From: Bacillus mycoides
Lineage (GTDB): Bacteria > Bacillota > Bacilli > Bacillales > Bacillaceae_G
Direction of reading: 5' to 3'
Assembly: GCF_018742245.1 (NCBI RefSeq)
Contig: NZ_CP036132.1
Location: 1,607,001 to 1,671,000, forward strand
DNA: 64,000 bases
In this document: in pieces, positions 16,274-25,585 of the stretch
Numbering within the stretch: position 1 is the stretch's first letter
How the letters are laid out: each line of letters opens with the position of its first letter
Notes under the pieces: model-generated
Seen by the model: the letters and a program-made list of their open reading frames with translations, nothing else
Database searches by the model: none
Told to the model about the DNA's origin: nothing
Program-made: the position numbers and the translations under genes

Positions 16274-17572
16274 ATGAGGTTATCTGATTATAATACACCG
16301 CTATCTGGTATGCTAGCGGCCCAAATGGGATTACAAACGACGAAACAAAACTTATCTAACATTCATACACCTGGCTATGTACGTCAAGCCGTGAATTTAG
16401 GGTCTGTAGGAGCAAGTAACGGTCATACGCCAGAACAGAGAATTGGTTCAGGTGTACAAACATTAGGTGTTGACCGAATTACTGATGAAGTGAAAACGAA
16501 GCAATTTAATGATCAGTTGTCACAGTTCTCTTACTACGCATATATGAATTCTACTTTATCACGAGTAGAGTCTATGGTAGGAACTACAGGAAAGAATTCA
16601 TTATCTAGTTTAATGGATGGTTTTTTTAATGCTTTTCGTGAAGTTGCAAAAAATCCGGAACAATCGAACTACTACGATACATTAGTTGCTGAAACTGGAA
16701 AGTTCACAAGTCAAATAAATCGTCTTGCGAAAAACTTAGATACAGCGGAAGTACAGACGACAGAAGATATTGAAGCGCATGTCAATGAATTTAATCGTCT
16801 TGGTGCTAGTTTAGCAGAAGCGAATAAAAAAATTGGACAAGCAGGGACACAAGTACCTAATCAACTATTAGATGAACGTGATCGCATTATTACAGAGATG
16901 TCTAAATATGCCAATATAGAAGTGTCTTATGAATCTATGAATCCTAATATCACAAGTGTTAGAATGAATGGCGTTTTAACAGTAAATGGACAAGACACAT
17001 ATCCACTTCAATTAAATAAGGGGAACGAACCGATGACTGTTGCGATTTATGGATCGGATATTCCTTTAACAGGTGGAGCCATTCAATCAGCAATAGATAC
17101 GAAAGGGAAGATTGCTAGTTATAAGAAAAATATTGAAGACTTAATGAGTTCTGTGAAAAATAAAGTGAATACAGTGATGGGAAAAGATTTCTTCGTTGGA
17201 GATCATGCGAAAGATATTCAGTTAAATCCTGAATTCGCAAAAGATGTTTCAAAAATGAAAATTTCTGCTGAAACAGCAAATAAACTGGCAGGAATTACAG
17301 ATGGAGATTATAAAGAAGGTCTTTCTTATAAACAAGCGTTAGACCAATTTATAGTTGGTGTAGCTTCTGATAAAAGTGCAGTGAATGCTTATCAAAATAT
17401 TCATAAAGACTTATTAGAAGGTATTCAGCAAGAAAAGATGAGTATAGAAGGCGTCAATATGGAAGAGGAAATGGTTAATTTAATGGCCTTTCAGAAATAC
17501 TTCGTGGCAAACTCTAAGGCCATTACAACGATGAATGAAGTATTTGACAGTCTGTTTTCGATTATTAGATAA
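16274..17572 (+). CDS. flgK: flagellar hook-associated protein 1
   Basis: FlgK is the first hook-filament junction protein. The N-terminus has the rod/hook-type motif (LSGMLAAQMGLQTTKQNLSNIHTPGY) and the C-terminus the matching helix (GVNMEEEMVNLMAFQKYFVANSKAITTMNEVFDSLF). At 432 residues it is shorter than B. subtilis FlgK (about 507), so the variable middle domain is reduced. The SD AAAGGAG is strong. A 200-base structured gap separates it from flgL. Confidence 0.94.
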   Translation: MRLSDYNTPLSGMLAAQMGLQTTKQNLSNIHTPGYVRQAVNLGSVGASNGHTPEQRIGSGVQTLGVDRITDEVKTKQFNDQLSQFSYYAYMNSTLSRVESMVGTTGKNSLSSLMDGFFNAFREVAKNPEQSNYYDTLVAETGKFTSQINRLAKNLDTAEVQTTEDIEAHVNEFNRLGASLAEANKKIGQAGTQVPNQLLDERDRIITEMSKYANIEVSYESMNPNITSVRMNGVLTVNGQDTYPLQLNKGNEPMTVAIYGSDIPLTGGAIQSAIDTKGKIASYKKNIEDLMSSVKNKVNTVMGKDFFVGDHAKDIQLNPEFAKDVSKMKISAETANKLAGITDGDYKEGLSYKQALDQFIVGVASDKSAVNAYQNIHKDLLEGIQQEKMSIEGVNMEEEMVNLMAFQKYFVANSKAITTMNEVFDSLFSIIR

Positions 17573-17587
17573 CGCGAGGTAGAAACG

Positions 17588-17745
17588 AAGCCCCTTTTTT
17601 TATGTGTAGAGAGAGGGTCCTGCATAGGGTGGAAGCGGATAGAGCCTTTTAGTGGACCAAGCCGTGTAAGATCAGAGATATGAAATGATTGGATGGTAGG
17701 GAAGAAAATAGCCGTACAGTTGTGGTTGCTTCCCCGCGCCAAGTC
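17588..17745 (+). repeat. dispersed motility-locus repeat, copy A (between flgK and flgL)
   Basis: GC-richer than its surroundings and without coding capacity. It shares an ordered series of blocks with copy B (30741): AAGC..CTTTTT, GAGAGAGG 21 bases later, AGCGG, GTGG, and CAGAGATATG 64 bases after GAGAGAGG. The spacing is conserved although the sequence has diverged. It may be a structured RNA or decayed terminator cassette; function unknown. Confidence 0.6.
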
Positions 17746-17772
17746 AAATATAGATAAAGGAGAAGATGATGG

Positions 17773-18636
17773 ATGAGAGTATCTACATTTCAAAATGCAA
17801 ACTGGGCAAAGAATCAGATGATGGACTTGAATGTGCAGCAGCAATACCACCGAAATCAAGTAACTTCAGGGAAGAAAAACCTTCTTATGAGTGAAGATCC
17901 ACTTGCGGCAAGCAAATCATTTGCGATTCAGCATTCTTTAGCAAATATTGAACAAATGCAAAAAGATTTAGCGGATTCGAAAAATGTATTAACACAAACT
18001 GAAAATACTTTACAAGGTGTTTTTAAATCTTTAACAAGAGCGGATCAATTAACAGTGCAAGCGTTAAATGGAACGAATAGCGAAAAAGAATTGAAGGCAA
18101 TCGGTGCAGAGATTGATCAAATTTTAAAACAAGTTGTATATTTAGCGAATACGAAAGAGCAAGGCCGTTATATTTTCGGTGGTGATAGTGCTGAGCAAGT
18201 TCCATTCACAGAAGATGGTACGTATCAAGGTGGAAAAAATGATGTAAACTGGCAACTAAATGATGGCTATGAATTAAAAGCATTTCGTAACGGAGAAGAA
18301 CTATTATCACCGGTTATAAAAACGTTAAAACAGATGAGTGAAGCGCTGAATAACGGTGATCAAAAAGCTTTGCAACCACTATTAGGAGAAAATAAGAAAA
18401 ACTTAGATAGCATCATTAACCGTACAACTGAAGTTGGTTCAACTATGAATACAATGGAGACTTTTAAAACGATTTTAAGCGAGCAAAATTTAGCACTTCA
18501 AGAAAACCGTAAAGAAATTGAAGATGTCGATTTGGCGGTAGCAATTTCTGACCTAGCATATATCAATGCAACGTATGAAGCGACGCTTAAAGCGGTTAGT
18601 ACGATGAGTAAAACGAGTATTTTGGACTACATGTAA
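17773..18636 (+). CDS. flgL: flagellar hook-associated protein 3
   Basis: FlgL is the second junction protein. It has a flagellin-type N-terminus (MRVSTFQNANWAKNQMMDLN), the region EIDQILKQVVYLANTKEQGRYIFGG, and a C-terminal helix (DLAVAISDLAYINATYEATLKAVSTMSKTSILDYM) for filament packing. Length 287 is normal. The SD is AAAGGAG. It runs into fliD with 20 bases between. Confidence 0.94.
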   Translation: MRVSTFQNANWAKNQMMDLNVQQQYHRNQVTSGKKNLLMSEDPLAASKSFAIQHSLANIEQMQKDLADSKNVLTQTENTLQGVFKSLTRADQLTVQALNGTNSEKELKAIGAEIDQILKQVVYLANTKEQGRYIFGGDSAEQVPFTEDGTYQGGKNDVNWQLNDGYELKAFRNGEELLSPVIKTLKQMSEALNNGDQKALQPLLGENKKNLDSIINRTTEVGSTMNTMETFKTILSEQNLALQENRKEIEDVDLAVAISDLAYINATYEATLKAVSTMSKTSILDYM

Positions 18637-18656
18637 ACAATAAGGAGTGAGACAAC

Positions 18657-20093
18657 ATGGCAGGAACATTAACAGGTATTGGCGGTAGACAACAGATCTG
18701 GAACCTCGGAAATAATATGATCGATACATCTAACTTTGTAGAATTAGAAATGCAAGCGTTAGATATGAGAAAAACACCGTATGCTAATGAAAAGAACCAA
18801 CTTTCACAAGATAAACTATTATACACAAGTTTAAAATCAGAATTTAGTTCTTTCACACAAACATTTAAAAACTTAGCGGCTTTTAAAGGGAATGAGAAAA
18901 AAGTTACAACAACACAAGATGGTTATATTAATGTAAAAGCTGATGGTGGAGCGATTGCAGGAACTTTTAATATGACGATTACACAGCTCGCACAGCGTCA
19001 TCAAATAGCTTCTAATTCTATTGATAATATAAATGAGAAGCTTCCAAGAAATGAAACAATAAAACTAGGCGATAAAGAACTAAAAGTAACAACTGATATG
19101 ACATATAAAGATTTAATTAATAAAATTAATGATGGGGATTATGGGGTATCAGCATATACACTTGGTAATAAAATTTTTATGTCCTCTACGAAAGAAGGAG
19201 AGGCAAACGCTATTAAATTAGCAAGTACACCACCTAACGTACTTACTGAACTATTTTATTCAGAGGTGAAAATTAAAGGGACAGGCACAAATCAAGACAG
19301 TGAAACTAAGACGGAAATGAAATTAAATACTATTAATGAAGCGAAAAATGCTATATATAGTATTAACGGTATCGAGGACAAAAGTCCTACGAATACAATT
19401 GAAGCTCTTCCTGGCGTGAAAATTGAATTGTTAAAAGTAACGGAGCCAAAAGTAGACGAAAAACCAGGTGAAGAAAAACCAGATGCAGGTACAACAACAG
19501 ATTCAAAAGTAAAAGGTATTGATCTGAAGTTTACAGTAAGTGATTCAAATGTAACAGACGCATCAAATATTATTAAAAAAATGGTAGCTGATTATAATAA
19601 AGCTGTTTCTACAATAGATATTTTTGCTGGAAAAGGTGGAGCCTTCCAAGGTCAAGCCATTATGCAAAGTGTACGTCAAGCGATGAATAACATCGTAACA
19701 TTTTCTCAAGACGGTAATTATTTGTTTTCATTTGGAATTCAATTAAAGCAAGACGGGACGATGGAAGTTAATGATGAAAAATTAACACAAGCGTTAAAAG
19801 ACAAGCCGGATGCAGCGAAGCAATTTTTCTTTGGTTCTAACGGTTTAGGGAAGATGATGGAAGAACCACTTGATAAACTATTTGGTGATAAAGGTGTAGT
19901 CGGAGAGCGTGTAAAAAACATCGATTCACGTGTAAGTGATTTAGATAAAAAGATTAAAGATATTGAAACACAAAATCTGCAAAAACAAGATGAGATTGTG
20001 AAGAAGTATCAAAAGCTAGAAAGTACATTAGCGGCGCTAGATAGCCAACTAAAAACAATTAAAGCAATGACAAAACAAAAAAGTGATGATTAA
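18657..20093 (+). CDS. fliD: flagellar filament cap protein
   Basis: FliD caps the growing filament and promotes flagellin folding. The N-terminal segment (NNMIDTSNFVELEMQALDMRKTPYANEKNQL) corresponds to the FliD_N domain, and the C-terminal coiled coil (VSDLDKKIKDIETQNLQKQDEIVKKYQKLESTLAALDSQ) to the packing domain. Between them is a variable exposed domain with a Pro/Glu/Lys-rich loop near residue 270. fliS follows after 22 bases. Confidence 0.93.
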   Translation: MAGTLTGIGGRQQIWNLGNNMIDTSNFVELEMQALDMRKTPYANEKNQLSQDKLLYTSLKSEFSSFTQTFKNLAAFKGNEKKVTTTQDGYINVKADGGAIAGTFNMTITQLAQRHQIASNSIDNINEKLPRNETIKLGDKELKVTTDMTYKDLINKINDGDYGVSAYTLGNKIFMSSTKEGEANAIKLASTPPNVLTELFYSEVKIKGTGTNQDSETKTEMKLNTINEAKNAIYSINGIEDKSPTNTIEALPGVKIELLKVTEPKVDEKPGEEKPDAGTTTDSKVKGIDLKFTVSDSNVTDASNIIKKMVADYNKAVSTIDIFAGKGGAFQGQAIMQSVRQAMNNIVTFSQDGNYLFSFGIQLKQDGTMEVNDEKLTQALKDKPDAAKQFFFGSNGLGKMMEEPLDKLFGDKGVVGERVKNIDSRVSDLDKKIKDIETQNLQKQDEIVKKYQKLESTLAALDSQLKTIKAMTKQKSDD

Positions 20094-20115
20094 TGAAAGT
20101 TGAGGAAGTGATCGT

Positions 20116-20484
20116 ATGCAAGCATGGCAACGTTATATGCAAAATGATATTATGACGAGTAATCCAATTAAAAATACAATTTTTATTTATGAAAGATGTA
20201 TCGTTGAGTTTCGTAATTTAGAAGAGCTTTTAAATACTTTTAAACTACAAGAAGGAGATGCACTTCTTGAAAAATTAGAACGTATTTTTGAAGAGTTAAA
20301 GCTTCAATTAAATCCTGAGATTACTAAAGATTTATATGATAGCCTATTCGGTTTATACGATTGGATTAGCATTCAAATTCAGACGATGAAAGTAACACGT
20401 GAAGCAAAAGACATGGATGCGATTGTGCAAGTGTTACAAGATTTAATAGACGGTTACCGCGGAGCACTTGAAAATGAACAATGA
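20116..20484 (+). CDS. fliS: flagellin export chaperone FliS
   Basis: A 122-residue all-helical protein with the FliS pattern: an N-terminus with YMQNDIMTSNPIKNTIFIYERCI and a C-terminal helix IVQVLQDLIDGYRGALE. FliS holds flagellin unfolded for export. It overlaps the next gene by 11 bases and lies in the flgL-fliD-fliS unit. Confidence 0.9.
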   Translation: MQAWQRYMQNDIMTSNPIKNTIFIYERCIVEFRNLEELLNTFKLQEGDALLEKLERIFEELKLQLNPEITKDLYDSLFGLYDWISIQIQTMKVTREAKDMDAIVQVLQDLIDGYRGALENEQ

Positions 20485-20746
20485 TATTTATCGAGCGTTT
20501 GTCGGCTGTTTTAATGAAATCGGTGAATTGCAAGTGTCAGATGAAGAATTTGCTGAGAAAAGTGCTATGTTAAATCGCTGGATGATGACTTTGGATGAAA
20601 AGACGCGAGCAGATGTTGCAGCGGAAGTGAGTCCATTAATAATAAAGGCAGCTCAACATATTCGAGATAAGCAAAAGATTTTGGAAGAAATGATTATGAC
20701 AAATGATGGACGAATGAAAGCTAATTCGTTTTACGGTAAATATTAA
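20474..20746 (+). CDS. FliT-like small helical protein
   Basis: A 90-residue, mainly helical, acidic protein overlapping the end of fliS. Position and size match FliT, the FliD export chaperone, but sequence similarity is too weak for certainty. The ATG follows GGAG nine bases upstream, inside fliS. It ends the operon. Confidence 0.55.
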   Translation: MNNDIYRAFVGCFNEIGELQVSDEEFAEKSAMLNRWMMTLDEKTRADVAAEVSPLIIKAAQHIRDKQKILEEMIMTNDGRMKANSFYGKY

Positions 20747-21138
20747 TTGTAAAGTATGGAAACGGATTTCTCCTTATTATAAGGGGAATCCATTCCGTTG
20801 TTTGAATAAAAGCGTTCCGCTGATTGAGGTTTCACTTTATGACTGTAATGAAAGAACAGAAATAATCTAAAAAATAAAAAAATGAACTTTATTTTATTGT
20901 TCTTATATCGAAATGTTATATAGATTACTAAGTGAATGCAGTTTTTTATATTCTTTTATATATTTTTGTATTTTTCTAAAGACAACAATGGGAAAATGGA
21001 ATAAAATATGAAAGGGTATGTAATAGATAATATTTTAATAAATAAATACATATAAGGAAATGAATAATAAAGTGAAACTTCCATCAGTGGATGATCATGC
21101 CGTAAGCGAGCATGATGGAAAAAAGAAGGGTGTGGAAT
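20747..21138. other. non-coding stretch before flgB: weak terminator, AT-rich region, structured leader
   Basis: A hairpin at 20761-20799 (AACGGA / TCCGTT with inner TTCTCCTTA / TAAGGGGAA) closes the fliS operon but lacks a clear T run. A long AT-rich region follows; the flgB promoter must be here but no element is convincing. At 21079-21120 the flgB leader has two competing pairings: TTCCATCA with TGATGGAA, and ATCATGC with GCATGAT. Confidence 0.5.
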
Positions 21139-21546
21139 ATGCCGGACTTAGTTAGTGATGTTAGTCATTATATGAATTATTTAGTAACGAAGCGAAATAC
21201 TGTTTCTAGTAATATTGCAAATGCGAATACACCGGGGTTTAAAGCACAAGATGTAACATTTGCTGAACAAATGAATATGAATAATCCACTATTCAAAAAA
21301 AATGCTGCGGATTTAAAGAGTAATTCAGACTTATATCAAACGAATGAAATGCACTTACCGACAGCAAATGCGAAAAATACATATGCAAAGATTCAAACGA
21401 AATCAATGCAAACGAATAAAGATGGAAATAGTGTGGATGTAACGACAGAAATGCTAGATTTAATGAAAACAAACCAATTATATGGTATCTCAATTAATGC
21501 GATTAATACGCAATACGCAATTAACCAAGCAGCGCGTGGACGTTAA
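21139..21546 (+). CDS. flgB: flagellar basal-body rod protein FlgB
   Basis: FlgB is a proximal rod subunit. The N-terminal motif is YLVTKRNTVSSNIANANTPGFKA, and the C-terminal helix (MLDLMKTNQLYGISINAINTQ) is typical. I chose the ATG of MPDLVSD, which follows GAAGGGTG, because family proteins start close to this motif; an ATG nine codons upstream lies in a hairpin arm and has no SD. It opens the long basal-body and export operon. Confidence 0.93.
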   Translation: MPDLVSDVSHYMNYLVTKRNTVSSNIANANTPGFKAQDVTFAEQMNMNNPLFKKNAADLKSNSDLYQTNEMHLPTANAKNTYAKIQTKSMQTNKDGNSVDVTTEMLDLMKTNQLYGISINAINTQYAINQAARGR

Positions 21547-21566
21547 GAGTAGAAGGAGAGACAACG

Positions 21567-21980
21567 ATGTTCCAAGCAATTAATGCAAGTGGCTCAGGAC
21601 TAACTACAGCGAGAAAATGGATGGAAGTTACTTCTAACAATATCGTAAATGCGAATACGACGGGAGCGCCAGACGCAGAGCCGTATCACCGCCGAAGTGT
21701 GGTGCTAGAATCAAATAATAATTTTGCAAATATGCTAGAGGGAGCTCCTGCTAACGGAGTGAAAATAAAAAGTATTGAAACAGACCGAAACGAAAATCTA
21801 GTATATGATCCAACGCATCCACATGCAAATGAAGAAGGATATGTACGTTATCCGAACATCGATGTGACAGCTGAGATGACGAATGTAATGGTTGCTCAAA
21901 AAATGTATGAAGCAAATACAAGTGTATTAAATGCGAACAAAAAAATGCTCGATAAAGATTTAGAAATCGGCCGAGGATAA
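21567..21980 (+). CDS. flgC: flagellar basal-body rod protein FlgC
   Basis: A proximal rod subunit of 137 residues with the N-terminal pattern ASGSGLTTARKWMEVTSNNIVNANT and the C-terminal YVRYPNIDVTAEMTNVMVAQKMYEANTSVLNANK. The SD AAGGAGAG is strong. It lies between flgB and fliE as in most Firmicute operons. Confidence 0.94.
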   Translation: MFQAINASGSGLTTARKWMEVTSNNIVNANTTGAPDAEPYHRRSVVLESNNNFANMLEGAPANGVKIKSIETDRNENLVYDPTHPHANEEGYVRYPNIDVTAEMTNVMVAQKMYEANTSVLNANKKMLDKDLEIGRG

Positions 21981-21997
21981 GAGGGAAGAGGGGAAAT

Positions 21998-22297
21998 ATG
22001 AAAATCCAACCAATGTTAAATACCCAGCCATTTGAAGCGATTCAACCAATTGGTGCACCGAAAACTTCACAAACATCTGTAGTTGAAGGTAAAAAGTTTA
22101 TTGATTTATTGGAAGATATGAATCAAACACAAAATAATGCACAAACTGCGGTATATGATTTATTGACAAAAGGGGTAGGAGAAACACATGACGTTTTAAT
22201 TCAGCAGAAGAAAGCTGAATCACAAATGAAAACGGCTGCTCTTGTACGAGATAATCTTATTGAGAATTATAAGTCACTAATTAATATGCAAATTTAG
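21998..22297 (+). CDS. fliE: hook-basal body complex protein FliE
   Basis: FliE links the MS ring to the rod. It is small (99 residues), with the conserved middle FIDLLEDMNQTQNNAQTAVYDLLTKGVGETHDVLIQQKKAE and end LVRDNLIENYKSLINMQI. The SD AGAGGGAAGAGGGG is good. Confidence 0.92.
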   Translation: MKIQPMLNTQPFEAIQPIGAPKTSQTSVVEGKKFIDLLEDMNQTQNNAQTAVYDLLTKGVGETHDVLIQQKKAESQMKTAALVRDNLIENYKSLINMQI

Positions 22298-22319
22298 GAA
22301 AATGGACGGGTGTGTTTAA

Positions 22320-23891
22320 ATGGAAAAGATAAAAAATGTTTTCCAATCGTTGAAAACGTGGCATAAGTTAGTAATTGGTGCTGCGCTCTTAGCGATTGTA
22401 ACAGGAGCACTTTTATACTTCACCTTGCCAGATAAATATGTTGTTGTATATCAAAATTTAAACGATACAGATAAGCAAGAGATTACAGCAGAATTATCGA
22501 AGCTAGGTGTTGATTACCAATTAGCAGCCGATGGTTCGATTCGAGTGCAAAAGAACGATGCTCCATGGGTTCGAAAAGAAATGAATGGAATGGGCTTACC
22601 GTTTAATTCAAAAAGCGGTGAGGAAATTTTATTAGAAAGCTCGCTCGGTTCAAGTGAGCAAGATAAGAAAATGAAGCAGATTGTCGGTACGAAAAAGCAA
22701 TTGGAGCAAGATATTGTACGAAACTTTGCGACAATTGAAACGGCAAATGTGCAAATTACATTACCTGAAAAAGAAACCATTTTTGATGAAGAAAAGGCAA
22801 AGGGAACAGCAGCAATTACTATTGGTGTGAAACGTGGACAACTATTAACAGCTGATCAAGTTGCGGGTATACAGCAAATGATTAGTGCAGCCGTTCCAGG
22901 TGTGAAAGCAGAAGAAGTAAGTGTTATTGATAGCAAAAAAGGTGTTATCTCAAAAGGAGCAGATGCAGCGCAATCTACTAGTTCCTCTTCTTATGAAAAA
23001 GAAGTTGAGATGCAACAACAAATTGAAGGTAAATTAAAGCAAGATATTGATGCGACGTTAATGACGATGTTTAAGCCAAATGAATATAAAGTGAATACGA
23101 AAGTGTCTGTAAATTATGATGAAGTTACACGCCAGTCAGAAAAATATGGTGATAAAGGTGTACTTCGCAGTAAACAAGAGCAAGAGGAAAGCTCTACTGC
23201 GCAAGAAGGAGCGGATGCGAAGCCAAGTGCTGGTATTACAGCGAATGGTGAAGTGCCAAACTACGGTACGAACAATAATCAAAATGGTAAAATCGTCTAC
23301 GATAATAAAAATGGTAACAAAATTGAAAACTATGAAATAGATAAAACAGTTGAAACGATTAAGAAACATCCAGAATTAACGAAAACAAATGTTGTTGTAT
23401 GGGTAGATAATGATACGTTAGTAAAACGAAGAATTGATATGACAACGTTTAAAGAAGCAATTGGTACAGCAGCTGGACTTCAAGCTGATCCGAACGGAAA
23501 CTTTATAAATGGTCAAGTTAACGTTGTAACTGTTCAGTTTGATCAACCGAAAGTAGAGAAAGAGAAAGAACCAGAAAAAATCGGCATTAACTGGTGGTTA
23601 TTCGGTGGAATTACAGGTGGATTGTTAGCGCTTGGTGGCCTATTATGGTTCTTCTTAGCAAGACGTAAGAAAAAGAAAGAAGAAGAGGAATATGATGAAT
23701 ACTTAGCAGAAGAGGAAGTTGCTGCTAGTAGTGAAAGCATTATGGAAATTCCTGAAGAGAAAATAGTACCAGAGCCAAGACAAGAACCAGTAGAACCGAC
23801 AGAACCTACATTAGATGACCAAGTGCAGGAAGCTACGAGAGAGCATGTAGAAGGTACTGCAAAAGTTATTAAAAAATGGCTAAACGGATAG
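22320..23891 (+). CDS. fliF: flagellar M-ring protein FliF
   Basis: FliF builds the membrane MS ring. Two membrane helices frame the periplasmic ring domains: one near the N-terminus (LVIGAALLAIVTGALLYF) and one near residue 425 (WWLFGGITGGLLALGGLLWFFLA). The C-terminal cytoplasmic tail that binds FliG is acidic and ends HVEGTAKVIKKWLNG. At 523 residues it is of usual length. Confidence 0.94.
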   Translation: MEKIKNVFQSLKTWHKLVIGAALLAIVTGALLYFTLPDKYVVVYQNLNDTDKQEITAELSKLGVDYQLAADGSIRVQKNDAPWVRKEMNGMGLPFNSKSGEEILLESSLGSSEQDKKMKQIVGTKKQLEQDIVRNFATIETANVQITLPEKETIFDEEKAKGTAAITIGVKRGQLLTADQVAGIQQMISAAVPGVKAEEVSVIDSKKGVISKGADAAQSTSSSSYEKEVEMQQQIEGKLKQDIDATLMTMFKPNEYKVNTKVSVNYDEVTRQSEKYGDKGVLRSKQEQEESSTAQEGADAKPSAGITANGEVPNYGTNNNQNGKIVYDNKNGNKIENYEIDKTVETIKKHPELTKTNVVVWVDNDTLVKRRIDMTTFKEAIGTAAGLQADPNGNFINGQVNVVTVQFDQPKVEKEKEPEKIGINWWLFGGITGGLLALGGLLWFFLARRKKKKEEEEYDEYLAEEEVAASSESIMEIPEEKIVPEPRQEPVEPTEPTLDDQVQEATREHVEGTAKVIKKWLNG

Positions 23892-23907
23892 TAAGGGAGG
23901 AAAAACA

Positions 23908-24912
23908 ATGTTAGATGAAATCTCCTCCAAAGAAAAAGCTGCCATCCTCATTCGTACATTAGACGAAGAGGTGGCAGCAAAAGTCATTGAATATATGACG
24001 GCTGAGGAAAAAGAAGTGTTACTTCGTGAAATTGCGAAGTTTCGTATATATAAACCAGAAACGTTAGAAAATGTACTAGGGGAGTTTCTGTATGAACTAA
24101 ATGTAAAAGAATTGAATTTAGTGACTCCAGATAAAGAATACATTCGTCGTATATTTAAAAATATGCCAGAAGACGAATTGGAAAAATTATTGGAAGACCT
24201 TTGGTACAACAAAGATAATCCATTTGAATTCTTAAATTCACTTACAGATTTAGAACCACTTCTTACAGTGCTTAATGATGAATCGCCACAAACGATAGCA
24301 ATTATTGCTTCTTATATTAAGCCACAACTTGCTTCTCAATTAATTGAGAGATTACCAGATCATAAACGTGTAGAAACGGTAATGGGCATTGCGAAGCTAG
24401 AGCAAGTAGACGGTGAATTAATTAATCAAATTGGTGAGTTGTTAAAAGCAAAATTAAATAATATGGCATTTAGTGCTATTAATAAAACAGATGGTTTAAA
24501 AACGATTGTGAACATTTTAAATAACGTTTCACGAGGCGTTGAAAAAACAGTCTTTCAAAAGCTCGATGAAGTCGATTATGAGTTATCTGAGAAAATTAAA
24601 GAAAATATGTTTGTCTTTGAAGACTTACTCGGTCTTGAAGATCTTGCGCTTCGCCGCGTATTAGAGGAAATTACAGATAACGGTGTTATTGCAAAAGCAA
24701 TTAAAATTGCAAAAGAAGAAATTAAAGAGAAATTATTTACATGTATGTCTTCAAACCGTAAAGAGATGATTCTAGAAGAGTTAGATGGCTTAGGACCGCT
24801 TAAGATGACGGATGCTGAAAAAGCGCAGCAAACGATTACAGGTACAGTGAAAAAGCTAGAGAAAGAAGGAAGAATTATCATTCAAAGAGGTGAAGATGAT
24901 GTCCTTATTTAA
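23908..24912 (+). CDS. fliG: flagellar motor switch protein FliG
   Basis: FliG is the rotor protein that contacts MotA. The N-terminal domain begins SSKEKAAILIRTLDEEVAAKVIEYM, the middle part contains NDESPQTIAIIASYIKPQLASQLI (EHPQ-like region), and the C-terminal torque helix is FVFEDLLGLEDLALRRVLEEI then MSSNRKEMILEELDGLGPLKMTDAEKAQQ. Its end overlaps fliH. Confidence 0.94.
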   Translation: MLDEISSKEKAAILIRTLDEEVAAKVIEYMTAEEKEVLLREIAKFRIYKPETLENVLGEFLYELNVKELNLVTPDKEYIRRIFKNMPEDELEKLLEDLWYNKDNPFEFLNSLTDLEPLLTVLNDESPQTIAIIASYIKPQLASQLIERLPDHKRVETVMGIAKLEQVDGELINQIGELLKAKLNNMAFSAINKTDGLKTIVNILNNVSRGVEKTVFQKLDEVDYELSEKIKENMFVFEDLLGLEDLALRRVLEEITDNGVIAKAIKIAKEEIKEKLFTCMSSNRKEMILEELDGLGPLKMTDAEKAQQTITGTVKKLEKEGRIIIQRGEDDVLI

Positions 24913-25585
24913 AAACAGAATTCCGAAGAATTCTGTTTCTTTTTCTGAAGAAACGTATGAATTACAGTTTCCAAAACCAATACCAGTTCACGCTGAAGGA
25001 AAAATACAAGTAGATCATGCAGAACTTCTTGCGCAGCAAGATGCATTACATATGGAAATGAATCAGCTAAGGCAGCATCAGCAAACGTTAGAACGAGAGC
25101 ATCAGCAGTTGTTGCAGGCTAAAGAAGAGTTTCAAATGCATATTCATGAACAAATGGAGCAGGTGGAAGCAGCGCGTATACTGTTTCAAAAGGAGCAACA
25201 AGAAACGGCATACGAATGGACTGAGTTATTATGGAATCAATCTTTTCAATTAGCAGAAAAAATTGTGAATCAAGCGGTAGATTCACGATTATTAGATGTT
25301 CTGCCAATATTAACAGGTATCGTCCAAACATTGCCTACTTCATTTGAAAAGTTAATTATAACGGTTCATCCAGAAACATTTGAGCGTATACAAGAAGAGA
25401 AAGAAAATACGAAAGAGTATTGGTTACTACAATTAGTAGAATGGAAGTATGATTTTTCTTTACAGTTTGGCGAATTTGTTTTGGAAGAAGAGAAAGAGTT
25501 CTTTGAATTTAAATTTGCACCTATATTTGCGAAACTTCGTCATAAATGGGAAGAAGAAAAGTTGTTTGAGGAGCAAAACGTATGA
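24899..25585 (+). CDS. fliH: flagellar export apparatus protein FliH
   Basis: FliH regulates the export ATPase FliI. The protein has a Gln-rich coiled coil (about 45-110, with repeated HQQTLEREHQQLLQ patterns) and a C-terminal domain with DVLPILTGIVQTLPTSFEKLIITVHPETFE. It overlaps fliG by 14 bases and fliI by 4 bases. ATG at 24896 and 24899 are both possible after AGAGG. Confidence 0.88.
   Translation: MSLFKNRIPKNSVSFSEETYELQFPKPIPVHAEGKIQVDHAELLAQQDALHMEMNQLRQHQQTLEREHQQLLQAKEEFQMHIHEQMEQVEAARILFQKEQQETAYEWTELLWNQSFQLAEKIVNQAVDSRLLDVLPILTGIVQTLPTSFEKLIITVHPETFERIQEEKENTKEYWLLQLVEWKYDFSLQFGEFVLEEEKEFFEFKFAPIFAKLRHKWEEEKLFEEQNV

Noticed and set aside
17588..17745. c-di-GMP (GEMM) riboswitch in the flgK-flgL or copy B intervals
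   Set aside because: The conserved GEMM core sequences are missing, although the region is structured.
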